From NCBI RefSeq assembly GCF_000002875.2, contig NC_009406.2, positions 186,001 to 250,000 on the forward strand: a stretch of 64,000 nt of DNA, given 5' to 3'. The translations under genes and the position numbers were made by a program. How positions within the stretch are numbered: position 1 is the first letter of the stretch; each line of letters begins with the position of its first letter. Shown piece by piece: positions 38,439-48,830 of the stretch. The DNA is from Leishmania infantum JPCM5. Lineage: Eukaryota; Euglenozoa; Kinetoplastea; Trypanosomatida; Trypanosomatidae. The notes beneath the pieces were generated by a model that saw only the letters and a program-made list of their open reading frames with translations, did not search any database and was not told the DNA's origin.

Positions 38439-40345
38439 GTCGAGCATCAAATCGCAAACGCCAAGAAGACAAAAAAAAAATAGACGAAGAAACCGACCAA
38501 CAACGCACCAGCACCGGCACCAGCAACGTTCCTCTTCGCGATCTCCTACTTGCCAAGAACGCACTTGTAACGTATCTATCACTTCAGTACGCGTGTACGT
38601 CGTTGCGCGTTGGTCGCACGTCCGAGTAGGGTTTTCGAGGAGGCCGAGCAGAAAAAAATCAAACACTGGAGAAGGAGCGTGTTTAGGTGCACGTTATGCG
38701 GGCGCAGAGGCGTCGGTGTCGCTACGCCAACAAACAAGACGAGAGGTGCTTCGCAAGAAACCTACAAAACAAAAACGAATGGCAAGTGTTCGACAGCGGA
38801 GACCAATGAAAGTGGAGGAAGTTCGTGAAGTGGTGTCGGGTGGATTCTCTGACGTGTGCACCAACTAGACGCTCTCCCTTCGCTCCTTTTGTGTTAGCCT
38901 GCTGTAGTGGTGGTAGTCGCTTTCTGCCTGCTCTCTGTTCTGGCTGCTGCTGCAGTAGTGGTGGTGGTTCTCGCTTGTTTGCGCTCCTTGCCGCGTGCAA
39001 AGAGTGAGAACGACCGCGTCCGCTGCGGCAAAGACAGCCACGGCCACAGCTGCGAACGAGCAACGGTAGTAGGCACACAAGGAGTCCAAGCTCGCCGAAA
39101 AAAAAAAAGGAATTCGCTTCCTGAAGCGGTGCGGGCGTGGTGTAGGCGTGCTGTTTCTTTCGCTGTGTCCTTCTCTTCGTGCACTCCCCCGTCTTTTCGT
39201 TGTTGTGCCTGCTCCGTAGTTAATCCAAGGCTCTGGAGACGTGCACGTATGTGTGCGTGCGCTTTTCGGTGTATAGCCGCCTGAAAGGTCCTCTTCTCAC
39301 GCGTCTTTCCGTTTGCTGCGGTGATATGCTCGGTATCCCTATCCCAGCACCCTTCCTCTTTCGTGTGGACAGCTCCTCGGCCTCTTCGCATGGAAGAGGC
39401 TGCAGCGTTGGCTTGAATAGGATTAAGAGTCTGAAAGAAGTCAAGCCCGTGTAGCTCGCTCTCGCCCGCTATCTGTGAGTCTGTGTGTCTGTGTAGGACA
39501 CGAAAAGCGCACGAGGGCTACAAGGGTTCGATGGAGAGAGCAGGGGGGCGAGGTGTCACGGAGAATCAACAACAGCACCGATGGGCAACGGTACGCACAC
39601 AAGAAGAGTACGCTGCTCGTCGGTCAGAGAGCACACGCACAGGAGAGGTGGTGATAGTGGGGTGGTGGCGGGAGGGGGAGCAAAGGGGTGAGAGGAGAAC
39701 CTATACGAGCAGAGGATGAGACGGAGAGAACGACACACACGAAAACAAAAAAAAAACGACTAAACAAAAGGGGTGGGGGGAGGAGAAGGGAAAGAGCAAA
39801 CCAACAAAGGGAAGTCGCCCCAAGATACGGAAGCAAGACACAAGATACAAGAGCGCATACAACAAAATACACACATAGACAGGCGAGGAGGGAGGGAGGG
39901 CGACGCTGCAGCGAAGTGTGAAAGAGGGAAGGCAGAAGCAGGCAAACTCTTCCCCCACCTCCCCCTGGAGGGAAAAAAAAAAGAAAAAAGAGTGCGACCG
40001 TTTGTGGAGGGGCACGTGCACAAAGTGCCGAAATGAAGGGCACGCAACCAAATGAGGAGCGGAAGGGACGCCGGAACAAAAAAAAACGGAGAGAGGGAGG
40101 CGTATCCCACGGGGAGGGGCGTCAATGAAGGAGGGGGGAGGATGAGAGGCGTGACAGAGAAGTGTCAAACATAAGAAAGGCCGAAAGCATAACGTCACCA
40201 AAACAAAAAGGGCAGCAGCAGACAAGAGAGGGGAAGGGGCAAGGGGGAGGAGGGCGAGGGGTTCTGTCGCGTGGGCAGGGAAGCACACAACGAGCCTACC
40301 AAGAGCGACGGTACACAAAGAATAAGACCACAGCACACACGCGCA

Positions 40346-40373
40346 CACACACACATGTATATATGTGTGTGTG
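40346..40373. repeat. CA/TG inverted repeat (hairpin or cruciform)
   Basis: An 11-base arm CACACACACAT is followed by a six-base loop GTATAT and the exact inverted copy ATGTGTGTGTG. The stem would form in DNA and in RNA of either strand. It lies in a gene-free gap. Confidence 0.8.
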
Positions 40374-40577
40374 ACCTAAGGAATCCGCCCACGACGTATC
40401 GGCAAACGTCAGAATAACCGGCAGCCACTACTCGAACAGCCGTCACCAATCCAGCGACACAGTGCAGCGCACGAACAACAACAGCCAGCGAAGATAAGAA
40501 GAATAACAGGAGGAGAGAAAGAGGAAAGAGAAGTTAGAGCAACAAAAAAAAAACCAACGACGCGAATGCAGACGGCG

Positions 40578-40615
40578 AAATATATATATATATATATAAC
40601 TATGTATTATATATG
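40578..40615. repeat. TA-rich microsatellite
   Basis: About ten TA dinucleotides are followed by ACTATGTATTATATATG. This is the most AT-rich point in a GC-rich window and would melt easily. Confidence 0.75.
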
Positions 40616-43103
40616 TGTATGTGGCGCCGTTCCTTTTTCCTTTTATGCTTGGCCGATATGCGGAACCGAACAAGTACGCCGACAGAGAGAGACACCGAAG
40701 AGGAGGTGCGTCAAGGAAGCGAACTCGCACAAGGGCGAGGGCGGGAGGGAGAGAAAAAGAGCCGAGCCGAGCCACAAATACAAAGCATGACAATTCAAAA
40801 TGAAAACAGCAAAGAAAAAAAAGAAATCACAAGTGGCGGTGAGGGTCGGGGAGGGAAGGAAGTATGCTGCAACGGTGTGAGGGTGTACCGAAGCTTGTGA
40901 GTGTCCTTCTGTGCTTGTGTGATGACAAAACGAGAATCAGCATATACAGAATAAGGAAAGGCAAGTACAAACGACGATTATCAAGACACGTCAGTGAAGG
41001 CGGCCGAAAAGCCGCGTAGCCGCATGCAAGTGATGGGCGGTTCGCGAAAAAAAAAACGGCGTAATGGGGAAAGAAGCATGCAAGCATCGAGCGCACACAC
41101 GCACACGTGCGCAGGTACAGACCGTACGGCGCAAAGAGAGAGAAGCGCTGAGCAAACAAAAAAAAAATGACCGACAACGCACCGGGTGGCGCTGAGAGAC
41201 GTGAAAGAGAGACACAGATGCGCTAGGGCAAACACGCGGCACTGTCCAGCAGCACAGCGTGCCCCTTGATGTTGAACGGTACGCGCCGCACCGCTGACGT
41301 TGCGGGAGACCCCCCTCCTCACCTATCAGTATTGCGCATACGCCGTCTGTGCGGTGTGTACGTGTCGACGCAGTCGACAGACAAGTGTGCCAGCTCTCTT
41401 CGCTTGCCGCTCACACAGATCCGCCTGCACAACTCACTCCCGCTGCCGCTAGCCCCGCCTGAGCAGTGCCTTGCAGTTTCAGCGTGTGCTGATGGGTATA
41501 TGTTCGCGCGATTGATTTCCTTTCTGGGGAGAGGAAGGGTGCAGGGTCGATGCGGAGAGCTCCGCGGCAACAGAAACGGCAAGCACAATCTGAAGCAGCT
41601 GTCTGTGCAGGAAGACAAGGAAGCAGGGAGAGGGAGAGAGCGCTAGAAGACACCGTATGGGAGGAAGGTCCTAGACGCCGAGCGATGGAGACAGAAAGAG
41701 AGAGAGCAGGGAAGAAGGAACAAGGAACAAGGAACCGAGTCGAAACAAATCCTTAGCGAAAACGAAGAGGGAGAAAGGGTGTCCGACGCGCACAAGTGCC
41801 GCGAACTACTGGAGAATAAAGAGCACACACGAAAAGGAGAGAACAAAAAGAACGAAAGAGGGTAGAATGACGGAAGGGGCGATGGGAGGTGAGAAGAGAA
41901 GAGGGGGCAGGTGCAACAACATGGACACATAGAATGGAAGTAAAGATGTGGACCTCAACGCCCTCGCGTCCGTATGCACATCTGTGGGTATGCTGCGGTA
42001 TCCTGCGTCGTTTGAAAGGAGCAAGACGGAGAGGCAGCGCAAACGCGAGAGCGACAAGCGGGGTGGGGAGAGAGGGAGAGAGGGGGGCAGTTGGAGGGAA
42101 GAAGGTAATGCGAAAATCAACGCGTAACGCACACACAAGCACTCGAGAAGACGCGCGGATCAAGAGCACTAAGAAAAAAAAAGGAAAGGCGAAGTATTTA
42201 ACAAGTAAACTGATAACGATGAGAGCCACAGAGAACCACAGAGAGAGGCGCGCACGCACACACATGTACGGACGCACAGATGGCACAGAAGGGGCGCGAG
42301 GAAAGAACCACTCGCAGCGGTGGTGTCGCGCAGCCGGAGATGCTTCTTTTCGTCCTTCTTTGCTCGTCGCGTCCGTACGTGTGTGCGTGACGGGTAAATT
42401 CTGATGGCCGTTTCTGTGCGCAGGGTGGAGCAATTTTACGCGAGTTGAAGGGCCGCGTTTGGTGTGTGTGTGGGGGGGGGAGGGGGGAGGATGCGCTGGC
42501 GGCGACGCAGCAGAAGGATGGCAATCGAATGCGTCGAAAGCAGCAGATAAGAAGTGGACTAGAAAATAGGAGTCTGATGTCATCAATGTGCATGCGCGGG
42601 TAGGTGCGTGCAAGAAAAAGTGAAGAAAAAGATGAGCGGGCAGTGGAAGGAACGGCACTTGTGAAAGGGTGGAGGCAACGCAGCTGCCATCGGGGTATAC
42701 CGTGCTCGCTCCTTGACCCCCTCCTCAGCCCTGCACACACTGCTCGCTGAGAGCGAGCCAGAGGAGGTGATGGGCATGGGTTGCATACGGGAGTGGGTGG
42801 CGGGGCATACACAGAGAACAACGTGCTGCAGCCCGCGCCCTCCTCTCCTCTGAAGATCGCCAGAGACACCGAACGCCCGTAAGTTTCCATCATGTAAGAG
42901 TGCGGGTCTACCCTGTGCCGCTAGTAATCCGCGTAACTCCGTCGCGGATTGGCAGGAGGAGGGAGGGGAGGGGGCGAGTGGCAACGTGTGTATGTGCATG
43001 TGCGTGCCCCTTTTTTTTTGCTTCGTCTTCACCTCTTCTCGGTCTTAACTGTGCAGTTCATGCGCTGTGACTCAGCGAGGCACGCGCATGTGGCTGGGGT
43101 TAT

Positions 43104-46100
43104 TCATGCACCCACCACACGCACGAGATCGGGGTTGACGGTGGTATACATGTACACTTGCTCGATGCCCTCCGTCGACGCGGCACTAGCAGACCGTTCG
43201 AGAAGGTGCCGCAGACGATCGCCTTCTACGCTCAGGCAGTAGCACGCATGCTGGCCATGTGGCGCAGCCGCGGCAGCAGGACTGCACAGTATGCCTTCAC
43301 AGTAGAAGTACGAGCACGGCGTCACCTCGTGGTGGGCGTTCTTTGCGATCACAGTCGCCGCACCGGTGGACGACAGTGTTGCTGCCGAGGAACGCCTTGG
43401 TGAAGGAACAACGCGCGTGACGGCAAGCGGCACATTATGCTGCTGCACTCCACCGCTACTGTCAGGAGCAGGGAACGATGTGGAGACATAAAGCGGGATC
43501 CAATGCCATGTGAAGAGGGGGGAGCGGTGTGCTGCGGCGGCAGAGCCGGGCTGCTGCTGGGGCGGCACGACAGGCGCACACGCAGGCACACCGCACAGCA
43601 GATACGAGGCCGCTCGACTTTGTCTCCAGTCCATCTTCGGCGCAGAAGCAGCGACCGCGCCGACGTCAAAGCTGGCCGACACGCCGGACAGGGTTCTCGT
43701 GGAGCCGTTTGTCTTCGAGGTCTGCTCGCCCTTGTGGAGCAACAAGGTGCACAGGAGCACGTGCCACGAGGTGGGATCTAAAGAGGAGCACGCTAGTCGA
43801 GACCCGGGTGCCGCTGGTGTTGGTGAGCCAGACACCGTCCTGTCGTGAGGCACCGCCTCGTGCTCGTCATGACGCTCCCCGACCGCACCTACATTGAGCG
43901 TCAAGGTGGACACATACAGAACCTGGCGGCATGTCAGTCTGTGGGGCAGGTCTACGTCTCCATCTCTCTCAGGTGGCGTGAAGGCGGTATTGGCGCCGCG
44001 GCTCTCACCGAGAAGCCACCGATAGACAATGTTTAGTGGCATGCCGAATCCGGCTGCTGCCCCACCGCCGGTCAGCTGCTCCATCATGCAAGTGGCTCCG
44101 ATTTGATTGTAAAGGAAACAGGATGAGGGCAATGAAGGCCTTGGCGCGACACCGCCCCAACAAAGGAACCGGAGAGGCGGCCGACATCGAGGGACGACGG
44201 TGCCAGACGGCGGAGAGGAAGGGGCACAGTTCTGGTTCACCGATATTTTGATCTCGTCTGTGGCCGTGGCTGGCCAGAGCGATCGCAGCAGCGCGGCATC
44301 GCACACGCTCAGAAACGGCAAATAGTCAGCTGCCTCAGCTGAAGATGCCTCACTCCCCGTTTTTGCTGCTGTGCCACGCGGTGCTGCCCGACCAACACCG
44401 TCAACGCACGCCATGGCGCACGGCAGCCACCCAACATACGCAGCAGCAGAGCTGGGGGCGTGCCTCAGTGAGAGATAGTGAGAGGTGGCAGGAGTAGAGG
44501 CAGACGAGACAACGTTGCTGCGAGCCGCCGGTTCGGACTCTTCTGCCCAGCACGCGTCCACCTGGAGTGTCACCAGGGGCAATGGCGAAGGCTCCGTGTC
44601 GAGGACGGAAACCGCAGGGGTAACACCACCAGTGGCAGAGCTGCTTGCCGCACCCACGTGCGCCGAAACGACGTCCGCCCAGCATAGGAACGAAAGCCGA
44701 AGCACAAAGGTCAGCAAGGAGTCGTCCCGCTGCCCTTCCCTGGCACCACGCCAAACAAAGTACCAGGACGTGCCAACAGCGGCGCCTGCACCTTGTTGAG
44801 CCGCATCACCACCAGCCATCCATCCGCACGGGGTGGCCACAGGAAGCCGCTGCAGGCGCAGTACTGCTGCGGTGGCACGGATAGCGCCATCTGTAGTCGC
44901 TAATGGAGCATCACCACTATGAGTTGTGCCATCCTCACGCGCCGGTAAGTTGGGTAAGTCCGCGCGAAGATCCTGTACGACGACCACCTCTCCAGCGGCA
45001 AGGTCTACAACTCCGACAAGCGATCCGACAGCCAGCACAAGAAGAACCGTGCTCTTCGCCGCCGTCTCCGTCACAGCACCCGCTAACGAGCTGCTGTCGA
45101 CCTCCATCGGTGGCAGGCCGGCGCTAGGTTGCCGATGGCCAACCCGTCGCGAGCTGTCCTCCACTGGTGCCGTCACCACCTCCATGTGAACGACATCGGC
45201 ACCAGCCCCACGGTTCAGCAGCGATTCTAGAAAGAGCTGCTCCAGTGGTGGGGCAGCGTCGTGCCCCAGACCATGGCAAATGGCACCAAGGTGCAGCACC
45301 GCACCCTCACCACTGAGATGGCCTGCAGACCGTACCGCAGCAGCAGAGGAGTGGCTCGCGCATCTCCAACCAACAACATCACCGCTGCGTAGCAGCGCCA
45401 CCGCATCCAGCTGCCTCACACACGACAGCAGTGATGACCTGGATGATGTAGCGGTGGCGGATAGAGGTGGAGCTGTTCGAGCGAGGTTGTCTACGCCGGC
45501 TTCATGGACTTCGCCGGCAACCCATGCGAGCGCAATTGGCACCACACTGTCACTCACGGTTGCCCCAAGCCTCGCTACAGCAACCGAAAACGTGGGCGTG
45601 TGCGATAGCAGATCGAACGCGGTGGAGAAGGTGTCAGCGGTGCTTGCCTTGCTAAGAACATCCGAGAAGGCGGAAGGCGACACGACTCGAGTGCATATAC
45701 CCACCGCCCACGGACGAAGGTTCGCTAACGCAGCCGACGGCTGCGACGTTGCCGCACCTCCTCTCGTCGCCACGCCCAAGGCCGCGTTCGTTGCCTGTGT
45801 CACTGCCGCCGGGCAGCCATCAACATGACCGCCGTTCATCAGGGAAGAGCTCAGCCGAAGCTCAAAGACGCCCTCGAGAAGGGTATGAGGATGAGCATCC
45901 ACTGCATCGGATGTGGCGTCACCATGGTGCGGTGCTGTTGTGTATCCACACACAAGACAGCTAACATCATCGGACGCTGCGGCAGACCGCCAGCACAGAA
46001 TCCGGCCCATCATGGCTAGAGGTGCGGCGCACCAAGAATGCTGCAGCGACCCACCAGGCCCCGCTGATGAGCGCAGTCTCTGTGAAAGATGCAGAGAGAA

Positions 46101-48461
46101 GCTCCAGTGTTCGCCGGCACCGATGCCGCCGTTGGTGAGGACATCGTTGTCATGCCGACGTTCGGCCACTACTGGCAGGGCTCGCGTCCACTGCGCTTGA
46201 ATGGTGATCACAACGGCACTGTGCCAGTGCACCCTCTGTGCGGACAGTGCCGGGGCCTTCTCGGAGAGAAGAGCGCACACACGCGCAACAGTACACTTCT
46301 CCACTTCACCGCCGCGTCCTCGCGGGTCTCCAATTGCACGTGGGCTGCCGACTGCGTTCGCCGGCATGATGTATGGGTCCAGCCAGGTCGTTTGTGCGTC
46401 ATCTACGTAGCCGTCCAGGATGCACCGCGCCACCTCGCCGTCGCGGCCATAGAGCACGAACGCGAATACCTTTGAGTTACGGAGGGCTTTGAGGCCCTCC
46501 CGCTCACTACCCGCACGCTGGAGGTGTGGGAATTCTCTCCAGCACACTACATCGCGGTCAGAGAACTGCGTGCCTGCCAACGTCCTTTCTCTGCGTCCAC
46601 GGCAAACGACGGCGTCAGCTCCGCCGCGGAAAAGGCTACTCGTCCCGTATGGCTCCTGCGCCGGACGCTGAAAGACGCCGAGGACCGCAGTTGCCGCATC
46701 GGCGCAGGAGTGGAGCGCGGTACGAAACGCCTGCGCAGCCGAGGGGGCGGAGGCGGCTGCGACCGTAGCGCGCTGCTTATTCGTGGCGGGAGGAGGACGG
46801 GAGGGTGGTGAGCGCCGTCCAGCGAGCGCCGTGGCGAAGAGAAACTGCGGGTGGGCCAAGGAAAGTCCGCGCACGGACCACGGCCCAACCAGCAGACGCC
46901 CCATCACCATTGGTGGAGCCTTTTGGGGAGTGGCAGCGGCGGGCACGGTGGCGGCACTCAAGTGAGGACCATCCTCCTTAAGGTAGCACACGGCCAGCGA
47001 GTCCAGGCACGGCTCAGGAGGAGCACCGCTGAGGCCGTTGATGCAGCGAGAATGAACGGTGGGGGCCGCATAGAGCACGGCGAGGAGTGGGTACAACTGT
47101 GTGAAGTCGGCCGTCCCAGGCAGCCAGTGGAGGCCGCGCACGCTGGCGTGGGGCAGAACGCTGCATGAGCAAACAGAGTCGTGTACAGCCTCATTCGACA
47201 CTGACTGCCTCGGCGCGAGGCGCAGCAGTTCGCTCATGTCAAAGATCGCTTGCTTATGCAGCCGCCACGCACTCGTGATCGCCGACGCTGTCGGCAGGTT
47301 TCCGCTGCAGCAACGCAGGCTGGCGTACCGCGCGACAGGGCGAGCATCAGTGGAGGAAAAGGCCGAAGAGGAAGACGCTACAGTGGGGCTGCACCACACA
47401 ACGAGCAGCTCCAGCAACGAGTTGCTGCCGTCGCAGTGGGCATCTGCAGAAGCGGTGAGTGATGCGGTGGGAGGCAACGGCCGCACGAGCGAGCTCACGA
47501 GAGGAGCACCGGTCGCCCATGTCAGCGCAGAAGCCCAACCCTTTACCGCACCGGCGCTGCAACCTGGTACCAACATTGACGACGCGGCAAACGGAATCCA
47601 TACGCACCCGCCCAGCTGTACAAGCCACTCCGCAGGTGGCGAGCCGCGCGTGAGCTGGAAGGTCGCCAAGGCGGCGCAGCCGCAATCGAAGTAGCACAGC
47701 ACATCCGTCGAGATCATGGTAGCAGATGCGGCATCATGAGCCATGACAAGCGGCGTTGGCGCATTCGATGCATCGGAAGACCTCTGCCAAGCCTCCTGCC
47801 TCACCACATGGAGAGCCGCCAAGGCGTCACCGGAAAGGTGTGGGGAGGATGGCCGGGAAGATGCCGGTGGCGCACCAGCGGTGACGTTAGCGAGAGGTGC
47901 CGTTGCATCTGCATCGCGACGGTGTAAGAGGTACATCAACTGCGAGGCCCGCAGGGCCGCCAAGGAATCGCTTGGCCTCTCTGATAATGGCGCCACAGCC
48001 CCAGCCGCTGCTGAGTGTTCCAGCAGCAAGCATGAGTGTCTCGAGTGCAAGCCGGAGGTTGGCGGAGCCACTGAATTACCGACACCAATTGATGCTTCCG
48101 CCCCGCTGCAGCCTGTAGGACACCCACCGCACTCTTCGTGCGTGCTGGACGAGAAGTCGGCCCCACGCGAGTCTGCCAACGAGCGTGCGTAAAGAACATC
48201 ACGAATGGCGCCGGTACAACATGTACCAGAAGGCGAAGTTCGCGGCCCGCGAGGGATTGCCTTCGCAGAACTATCGGCCGCCTTGCAAAAGGAGAAGAGC
48301 GCTGCATCATAGGGGCTGCGTGCCGCCGAGTCGGCGCCTGCAGCGGAGGCGATGGCAAAGATCAGCGTACTATCATCGACTGCGCAAATCGAGTGAATCA
48401 GATGCGCGCTTCCGTCAGTGCCGCCGCCCTCTTGCGAAGTGGTGGAGCTGACAAGTGGCAT
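43104..48461 (-). CDS. Very large hypothetical protein (1785 residues), possibly beta-propeller-containing
   Basis: This protein is not recognised. The ATG at 48461 is the first in frame; the open frame further upstream is only translated CA/CG repeat with no ATG. It is Ala/Ser/Val-rich with many short hydrophobic strands ending in small or charged residues, for example HLIHSICAVDDSTLIFAIAS near the start, LLELLVVWCSPT, TVLLVLAVGSLVGVVDLAAG and VVVVQDLRADL. These recall blades of a degenerate beta-propeller, as in large scaffold proteins such as nucleoporins or coat components. Moderately ordered parts include VVCWREFPHLQRAG, FAFVLYGRDGEVARCILDGY and LNIVYRWLLGE. No catalytic motif, signal peptide or clear membrane span is seen. 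Coding is firm from 5.3 kb of open, GC-rich frame; the fold is inference. Confidence 0.88.
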   Translation of the reverse strand: MPLVSSTTSQEGGGTDGSAHLIHSICAVDDSTLIFAIASAAGADSAARSPYDAALFSFCKAADSSAKAIPRGPRTSPSGTCCTGAIRDVLYARSLADSRGADFSSSTHEECGGCPTGCSGAEASIGVGNSVAPPTSGLHSRHSCLLLEHSAAAGAVAPLSERPSDSLAALRASQLMYLLHRRDADATAPLANVTAGAPPASSRPSSPHLSGDALAALHVVRQEAWQRSSDASNAPTPLVMAHDAASATMISTDVLCYFDCGCAALATFQLTRGSPPAEWLVQLGGCVWIPFAASSMLVPGCSAGAVKGWASALTWATGAPLVSSLVRPLPPTASLTASADAHCDGSNSLLELLVVWCSPTVASSSSAFSSTDARPVARYASLRCCSGNLPTASAITSAWRLHKQAIFDMSELLRLAPRQSVSNEAVHDSVCSCSVLPHASVRGLHWLPGTADFTQLYPLLAVLYAAPTVHSRCINGLSGAPPEPCLDSLAVCYLKEDGPHLSAATVPAAATPQKAPPMVMGRLLVGPWSVRGLSLAHPQFLFATALAGRRSPPSRPPPATNKQRATVAAASAPSAAQAFRTALHSCADAATAVLGVFQRPAQEPYGTSSLFRGGADAVVCRGRRERTLAGTQFSDRDVVCWREFPHLQRAGSEREGLKALRNSKVFAFVLYGRDGEVARCILDGYVDDAQTTWLDPYIMPANAVGSPRAIGDPRGRGGEVEKCTVARVCALLSEKAPALSAQRVHWHSAVVITIQAQWTRALPVVAERRHDNDVLTNGGIGAGEHWSFSLHLSQRLRSSAGPGGSLQHSWCAAPLAMMGRILCWRSAAASDDVSCLVCGYTTAPHHGDATSDAVDAHPHTLLEGVFELRLSSSLMNGGHVDGCPAAVTQATNAALGVATRGGAATSQPSAALANLRPWAVGICTRVVSPSAFSDVLSKASTADTFSTAFDLLSHTPTFSVAVARLGATVSDSVVPIALAWVAGEVHEAGVDNLARTAPPLSATATSSRSSLLSCVRQLDAVALLRSGDVVGWRCASHSSAAAVRSAGHLSGEGAVLHLGAICHGLGHDAAPPLEQLFLESLLNRGAGADVVHMEVVTAPVEDSSRRVGHRQPSAGLPPMEVDSSSLAGAVTETAAKSTVLLVLAVGSLVGVVDLAAGEVVVVQDLRADLPNLPAREDGTTHSGDAPLATTDGAIRATAAVLRLQRLPVATPCGWMAGGDAAQQGAGAAVGTSWYFVWRGAREGQRDDSLLTFVLRLSFLCWADVVSAHVGAASSSATGGVTPAVSVLDTEPSPLPLVTLQVDACWAEESEPAARSNVVSSASTPATSHYLSLRHAPSSAAAYVGWLPCAMACVDGVGRAAPRGTAAKTGSEASSAEAADYLPFLSVCDAALLRSLWPATATDEIKISVNQNCAPSSPPSGTVVPRCRPPLRFLCWGGVAPRPSLPSSCFLYNQIGATCMMEQLTGGGAAAGFGMPLNIVYRWLLGESRGANTAFTPPERDGDVDLPHRLTCRQVLYVSTLTLNVGAVGERHDEHEAVPHDRTVSGSPTPAAPGSRLACSSLDPTSWHVLLCTLLLHKGEQTSKTNGSTRTLSGVSASFDVGAVAASAPKMDWRQSRAASYLLCGVPACAPVVPPQQQPGSAAAAHRSPLFTWHWIPLYVSTSFPAPDSSGGVQQHNVPLAVTRVVPSPRRSSAATLSSTGAATVIAKNAHHEVTPCSYFYCEGILCSPAAAAAPHGQHACYCLSVEGDRLRHLLERSASAASTEGIEQVYMYTTVNPDLVRVVGA

Positions 48462-48526
48462 AAAATGCCGGACTGCGTAGTGATCCTCCCGTCGCAAAGT
48501 TATTGTGCGTGTAGAAGTGTCTATGA

Positions 48527-48564
48527 GTCTGTGTGCGTGTGCGTGTGTGCGTGTGCGTGTGTGC

Positions 48565-48609
<45 letters not shown>

Positions 48610-48728
48610 CGTGTGCGTGTGTGCGTGTGCGTGTGTGCGTGTGCGTGTGTGCGTGTGCGTGTGTGCGTGTGCGTGTGTGCGTGTGCGTGTGTGCGTGTGC
48701 GTGTGCGTGTGTGCGTGTGCGTGTGTGC

Positions 48729-48773
<45 letters not shown>

Positions 48774-48830
48774 CGTGTGCGTGTGCGTGTGCGTGTGCGT
48801 GTGCGTGTGTGCGTGTGCGCTCTCTGTGTG
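48527..48830. repeat. About 300 bp of TG/CG alternating repeat
   Basis: Nearly uninterrupted GTGTGC/GTGCGT units run from about 48527 to 48830. Strict alternation of pyrimidine and purine, with many CG steps, makes this a strong candidate for Z-DNA. All frames on both strands stay open through it, which explains the many His-Thr-Arg-Ala or Cys-Val-Arg frames. It lies about 65 bases upstream of the 1785-residue gene's ATG, so it may be part of its leader or of the intergenic region. The copy number is likely unstable. Confidence 0.92.

Larger units (their letters stand above)
37916..43103. other. 5.2 kb gene-free gap, the largest in the window
   Basis: I see no credible gene on either strand. 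Most of it is low-complexity: a GT run at 38408-38438, A-runs, plus-strand purine tracts (38230-38340, 39770-39800, 40215-40260, 41870-41915, 42060-42095), a hairpin at 40346-40373 and a TA-rich stretch at 40578-40615. A higher-complexity island occurs at about 42640-42970. Minus frames of up to 301 codons are translated pyrimidine tracts. The gap should contain the leader of the 1145-residue gene and the 3' UTR of the 1785-residue gene; unrecognised non-coding RNA is possible. Confidence 0.6.

Noticed and set aside
39490..39545. GGTTCGATGG resembling a tRNA B box
   Set aside because: No matching A box or acceptor stem at the right spacing.
41753..42893. Overlapping minus-strand frames of 301 and 231 codons in the 5.2 kb gap
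   Set aside because: Phe/Leu/Ser/Pro-rich translations of pyrimidine tracts, with no ordered motif; kept only as a note for the island at 42640-42970.
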